Source of the DNA: Taenia hydatigena
Lineage: Eukaryota > Platyhelminthes > Cestoda > Cyclophyllidea > Taeniidae
Direction of reading: 5' to 3'
DNA length: 64,000 nt
Assembly: GCA_036345935.2 (NCBI GenBank)
Contig: JADWOT020000001.1
Span: 30,509,062 to 30,573,061 of the forward strand
Under the pieces are notes generated by a model. That model saw only the letters and a list, made by a program, of their open reading frames with translations. It was not told the origin of the DNA and made no database searches. A program made the position numbers and the translations under genes. This document shows positions 58,901 to 64,000 of the stretch, piece after piece. How positions within the stretch are numbered: the stretch's first letter is position 1; every line of letters starts with the position of its first letter.

Positions 58901-60609
58901 ATATTTTAATGCATCCACTGTTCAGACTCATATTGGAACTCTCTCACATCAACCATAGTTGCTGCATCAACATTCATTCACAAGAATAGGTAGCTAACAA
59001 CAAACATGCTGGTTTTATGTGCAGCACTATGTAGTTCGTGTTGTGTTTCCAATGCCTGATCCTCACCAGCTGCCTATCCTTTCTACTTTTATTCCAAGTC
59101 GCATTTTGCAACAAATTCAGTCGAAATTTGTGCAAACTTAGAAAGTGCAAGATCTGCATACGCTTGGATCCGGGCCATCCCTAATAACCCCAACAGAGGA
59201 AACTGGAGACGAAAGAACTATTTAGAGCTCGGCAATACCCTGATGGCACTTCTTCCTATTTGGCGGTCTTCACAGAATCAGTGATTTACATCCCCCATTT
59301 GACTCGGTGATTGTAGGACGTGAATATGAATATGACTTATGTCGTAAAATATCTTTTACAGACTATGCTTTACGCAGTATTTTATTTTCGAGTCTCTTCT
59401 GAGTCCTTTGCACCTTTTGTCGTGTCGCCTAACCAATAGCCCTTAAGGGGTGGGATGTTGCCAGCTAAGTCAAAATGGGTTAGCTCTCTTCTCTTTGATG
59501 CATGCACAACCACACCATTGGATAGTATACAAGACACTAGCACCCAACCAGGCCCTTCTCATGAAGTTGGGTCAGATAGAGGCATATGTCGTTGGTGTGG
59601 CTATTCAACACAGAATTCGAATGAAGGTGTGGAGTAGACACAGAGTGACTATTACCTAGTATTGGAATGTGTACCTAATTTGGTTCGGTGTGTAAGTTAG
59701 GTGCTCATCATCATGCTTTCATGTCTTCTTTTCTTCGTGTTGTATTTGCAGGCCATGCAGGACTACAAGTGCCTGATTCTGCACCTATTCACTGCGGGCA
59801 ACATTGTGCCTCACGTTCTAAACGGCAGTAGACTGCTGAGTTATTGCAAGTATCTACTGCAGAATTGTACCCGCTCCTTATTCGGCAGTGTATAGCAGAT
59901 GCACATGGCTCCAAGGCAGCGAGCAATAAAGGAAGGCTTTTTAGTAGACGTTTGTTCAGCAAAGTGATTGCAGCTGTCGATGGGACCATCACCTTGCCAT
60001 ATGCGTAAACATCAATGACAATCCGAGCACCACTAAACACGGAGCCAAGCTTTAACCTGGTATTCAGGACATGGTAAGTAGAATGCTGCTAAGTCCATTA
60101 AAGCTATGTGGAAAACATGCATCTGTGCTGCCTTTTGCCATTTGTGGCACAGTTGAAAACCAGCAAAGCTTCAAATTGACAAATATCTTTGGATGAGTGG
60201 CATTTTAGGACTAATGTGTTTAGACATTTGGAGGAAAACTAAGGAAATCGTACGCTGATAATGCCATTCACGATGCTGAAATCGATCATGGAGATCAGAG
60301 CAGGTTATACGTGGTAAAATATCATAAAAATTACCGCTGTTCGCATAGATGTTGACAAATACAATGGAATCGCTTAAGTTTAAATTAAGTCCAGTGTGTC
60401 AACTTGCCAAATGACTTTGCTGTTCGATTACAAATGATGCGGTTAATTGGCACAAGCACAACTGCCAATTATTCCATGACAAACACTAAGCGCGTGTATA
60501 ATAGTTGGACGAAAACGGGTTTACAGTGCCAAATTGTTTAAAAGCGCAGTAAATTAAGGAGGGGTATAACGCACACAGGGTAGAAGCGATTTGAAGTAAT
60601 ATGACAGCG

Positions 60610-61894
60610 TTGCCATGAGAAAGTGAGATACAGAGATGCATTTAGTTGAGTTACGAATTGAGTCTCGTTTGGTCAAATGCAAATTTCTATTTCGGCTAAT
60701 TTAGATCCTAGGCTGCAACAAACAGTGGCTAATCAAGAGGCACATTACAATCGTTTAAATGTGCAAAAGGTCAATTTTACCAAGGCACTATGCGATTGTT
60801 ATTGCAATCAACAAGCTGGAAAATCAGCCCGCGGTTGAATAAACCACCTAGTAAGATGCTGAGTAACTTATTTCTAATATGTGCATTTAGAAATAAAAAG
60901 ACTCAAGTGATTAAAATAGTGATCAAATGTGGGGTAGTAGGAGGAGGTGAGCGTACGTTCGTCTTATTGGCAGGGACTACTCCAATATTTTTCAAGGGCC
61001 ACGTGGCAGCTGTTGAGGTGTACACTAATGGAGCTTGAGTGCAATGGAAGTAATACTTAACCGCAGTGGTTAATCAGTACGATTGAGAAGAGTTTAAGTA
61101 CAACGCTCGTCCTGGCTCCATGTGCTCAAAATGCATTTCACTAAGCGTAATTCAACAATGCATACCTATTAACTAACAGTAGCACAATCACATAGGTCTT
61201 CGTGTGCTCGTAGTTGAATGAGTATTGGGCTCAGAATGGCTTCCCACCGACTTGAGACTTGGTTTGCCTTTAAGGAGACAGACATTACAAGACCTCTTCT
61301 ATTACGGTATCAACACTCTTTCAAAAATGGAGGAAGATTGAACAAGAAAAGGAAGCAGAAATGAGGAAATGAAGTAGAAGCATACCAAAGCAATGAGCTT
61401 CAGACAATAGTGGCTCAATCACTTTGGCATGATTTGTGCCCACTCCTCACCCAGATTTCTTAAAGCTGAATGGATTTCCTAATGAAACACATTTGCCACA
61501 ACCATGAAATTACCATATTTGGGGAAGAGACAGATTTTCAAGCACAAAGGCTCTAAGCGCTCTGTTCATGCATCGCATCTGCGCAGTATGGATAGATTCG
61601 GTTTGGTTTTAGCAAGGTACTGAAGAAGATGAACGTCACCTCGTCCTACTGGTGTAGGGTTTTTCTTGACAAAACACTCCAGAAATTGAACAGTTATCGT
61701 TCGAAAATGCGCTGAATAGGGGGAAGCATGAAATAAGTTGGTTTGTCATTTGAAGTGAGGCATTGTCAAAAAAAGTAACCTTACATGCGACTGAGCACTT
61801 TTGAAAGCGTCGTCTCTTCCATTGGGAGACCTAGCTTCAAGCAAATCTATTTTCATTCCTTAAAAGCACTTGCCATTGGAAATTTCACTCATTC
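60610..61894. other. Arm-specific block, right (1285 bp)
   Basis: It occupies the place of 44700-46651 in the other arm but shares no sequence with it that I can see. One 82-codon + frame (60790-61038) has a hydrophobic stretch near its end (RTFVLLAGTTPIFFKGHVAA). No family recognised. Confidence 0.85.
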
Positions 61895-64000
61895 GAACAA
61901 ATGTGCTAAGAAAATTGGAAAGCGGGTGAAAGACAGGTGATGAGATTACTTGGACCACACACATGATAGAAGTGAATTAACTGAGTTATTAGACTAAGCT
62001 AGCATGGTATTTTAAAGTTGCTACGCTTTTGCGCAACTTTTGGGAAATAGGAAGACTTCCATGCTACAGCTATAGCACCTAGGGCTGGCAGAGCGGAGGC
62101 TAATGCATTATGCCTTGGTCGAAAGCGCCTATTCTCTGGACTGAGTAATAAGTTTGTGATTCCGGAGCGAATAGTTTCAATTTTTCCCGAAGGCGAAAAG
62201 AACACATTGGGTCTGGCTAATAATGTTGGAGGTGGTAGCAATATAGTGAACTCTGTATTGGCAAGTACGAACGCCATTTAGGCTGGCACCATTATTGGCG
62301 ATGAGTGACGCAGTCTAATAACATGTTTTCCTCGGTCGTCGTTGCTATTTTTCGCAATCAGGAAGTGAGGTACTGTTAACCGCATCTGAATTCCATGTCA
62401 CTGGTTGTGGCGATTGCAGTGAAATTTAATGAATATTAAGACACGGCTTTAAATTATTTTTCCAGTGAATGTGAGATTGCACTATAAAGCAGTCTATAGG
62501 CTAGTTTCGGTGCCCAAAACACAATGCTAAATGCAGCTGTCCATACGCTTGCCAACGCCACCACCACTTCCAGTAGCATTACTGAGCGCAATACATTTGC
62601 ATTCGCAACGCATTCTGCGCATTTTGGTTTCACCAAGAGCAGCTCAACAAAAATGATAATCATAATGCATAGGTTAAGCCTTAGATCATACAGCATACAA
62701 CTAATTAAGGCATGTACTATGAATTTAACAAGGCTCCTGTTTGCTCATTAGCTGTCTCCTTTATACAAATGCATGATTAAATTTTATGCGCTGTTGTTGT
62801 CATTCTATTTGTCGACTACATAGCTTGTCGTGTGAGGGGCAGTCGATTTGAAAGGGGAGCACTATTATTAGCATATGTTATTTTATGGCTCACCTTTTTC
62901 CATGACTTCGTCATGCACTTTGAGTTAATGGGCGTTACCGTTTAGGCAATTTAGTTTCTATTGTTAATAAATTTGGCTTAAGAGGACCACCATGGAAGTG
63001 TGCGACAGGCTTGGCTGTGATGGCAACTTCTCAAGCTGTTTGACCCTACCTGCCTAAGATAACGACAAATGTAAAGGAGTTGTTGGAAATTCCAAGTTTC
63101 CACATATTAGAATGGACCTGATTTGACTCATCAGATTCGTAAGCGTAAGGGCCTTGCCACTATTGCAATCTTAGTTCTCCCTAGCAAAATAACTTTTGTA
63201 ACGTTCGACGTTGGCAAGTTTGTGAATGGTCACCGAAGAGACTGTCAGCCCCACATTGCTACAGCGCGACAAAGACTCATTCCTCCATCCCCGGAGGTCT
63301 GGCAACTGCAATGGTCAAAAGTGACATTGCAGTGGAAGGAATTGCAACAGTCACGCCTCTCACTGAAGCGAAGAGCTTGGTCTTTAAGAAGCATCTGCAA
63401 CTTGCCTGCGGGTATGAATTCCTCCTGATAACAACACTGAAACCCCATCCGTCATTCGCGGTCTGGCTACTTTCTTGTCACCTTGTTATGTGGGTAAAAT
63501 GTGGTCTCAAGGTGGTCAGTTTCGCCAATCTAGATGTGAGGACATCAAGATTAGTCAGTTGTACTTCTATGCAGGTGATAACATGTCTCTTGACGACTAC
63601 CAGACCAGCCGCTCGATGGGATGGTCATGGCTCCGACGAAATCATATTGGATGTGACTGTGGCTACAAGTTGACCAGGTAGTGCCAACACACTTCCCTCC
63701 TTACTCGCTGGCGATTTCGCATTACTTTCTGCCTAATTTTGTTCAAATGAAGGCTGAATAGAGATGTTTGGTGCTTCATCGGGCTCTATATGAATGAGCA
63801 ACATGGTGTGAGGTAAGAAGTAGGGGAATGAGGAGAAAAGAAGCAGTCGATGGGACTGGCTCTGAAACACTTACTGCCTCCTTTTTGTGCTTATTCAATT
63901 AAGTTCCACCATCTTCCACACATTTTAAGGATTGGTTTAACCTTCTTTTTTGTTCACTGTCACTGGAACACATTTGGTTGACAGAAAGTGCATTTTTGCG

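Larger units (their letters stand above)
54108..64000 (-). repeat. Giant inverted repeat, right arm (runs off the window)
   Basis: Reverse-complement partner of 42614-53154. The last base of the window still pairs (64000 with 42614), so the arm continues beyond. A 20-bp block near 63371 (CTCTCACTGAAGCGAAGAG region) is present only in this arm. Confidence 0.97.

Noticed and set aside
59700..60240. A frame with VDGTITLPYA in the right palindrome arm, possibly a Harbinger-type nuclease (IDGTHI motif).
   Set aside because: No further catalytic motif follows, the frame is broken soon after, and the rest of the text does not fit the family.

Overview
The window looks like a piece of a repeat-rich animal nuclear genome with very low gene density. 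Introns are of the GT-AG type, there are no operons, and the recognisable coding pieces are eukaryotic: a USP5/isopeptidase-T deubiquitinase, an AGC-like protein kinase, and a secreted cationic peptide precursor. The clade cannot be fixed from the sequence. A helminth such as a flatworm is my guess, with low confidence. I saw no rRNA, tRNA, CRISPR array or bacterial feature.

1-12.7 kb: a duplicated segment (R1) carries a frameshifted, unrecognised coding remnant. It is followed by mostly non-coding DNA with a TTCC microsatellite, a possible beta-propeller fragment at 6.1-6.5 kb, a possible three-exon gene fragment at 9.3-10.95 kb whose splice phases agree, and an inverted duplication at 10.55-12.2 kb.

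12.7-19.7 kb: an intron-bearing USP5-like pseudogene lies on the + strand. Its exons are in order: the C-terminal edge of the zinc-finger region, the Cys box, the middle of the catalytic domain, a linker, the QIKKF-like segment, and UBA1. It is broken by stops and frameshifts. Two further USP5 fragments lie head-to-head at 18.7-19.7 kb, and a second R1 copy sits at 16.4-17.7 kb.

20-42.6 kb: a mosaic of decayed dispersed repeats in both orientations. These include a palindromic pair (about 32.1-35.2 / 37.8-40.7 kb), a tandem repeat at 21.6-22.1 kb, a direct duplication with a 179-bp insertion flanked by 7-bp direct repeats (26.35-27.97 kb), and four copies of a conserved 61-codon frame.

42.6-64 kb: one very large inverted repeat. 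The left arm is 42614-53154, the right arm is 54108 to the window end, and the spacer is 953 bp. Near the centre the arms are almost identical, and they diverge outward. Each arm carries one copy of the best-supported intact gene, a 129-residue secreted precursor with an acidic propiece and a strongly cationic, Arg-rich, amphipathic C-terminal peptide, preceded by a TATA box. The spacer holds a protein-kinase pseudogene. The host-defence-like peptide gene, duplicated head-to-head in a large homogenised palindrome, is the most interesting item here.
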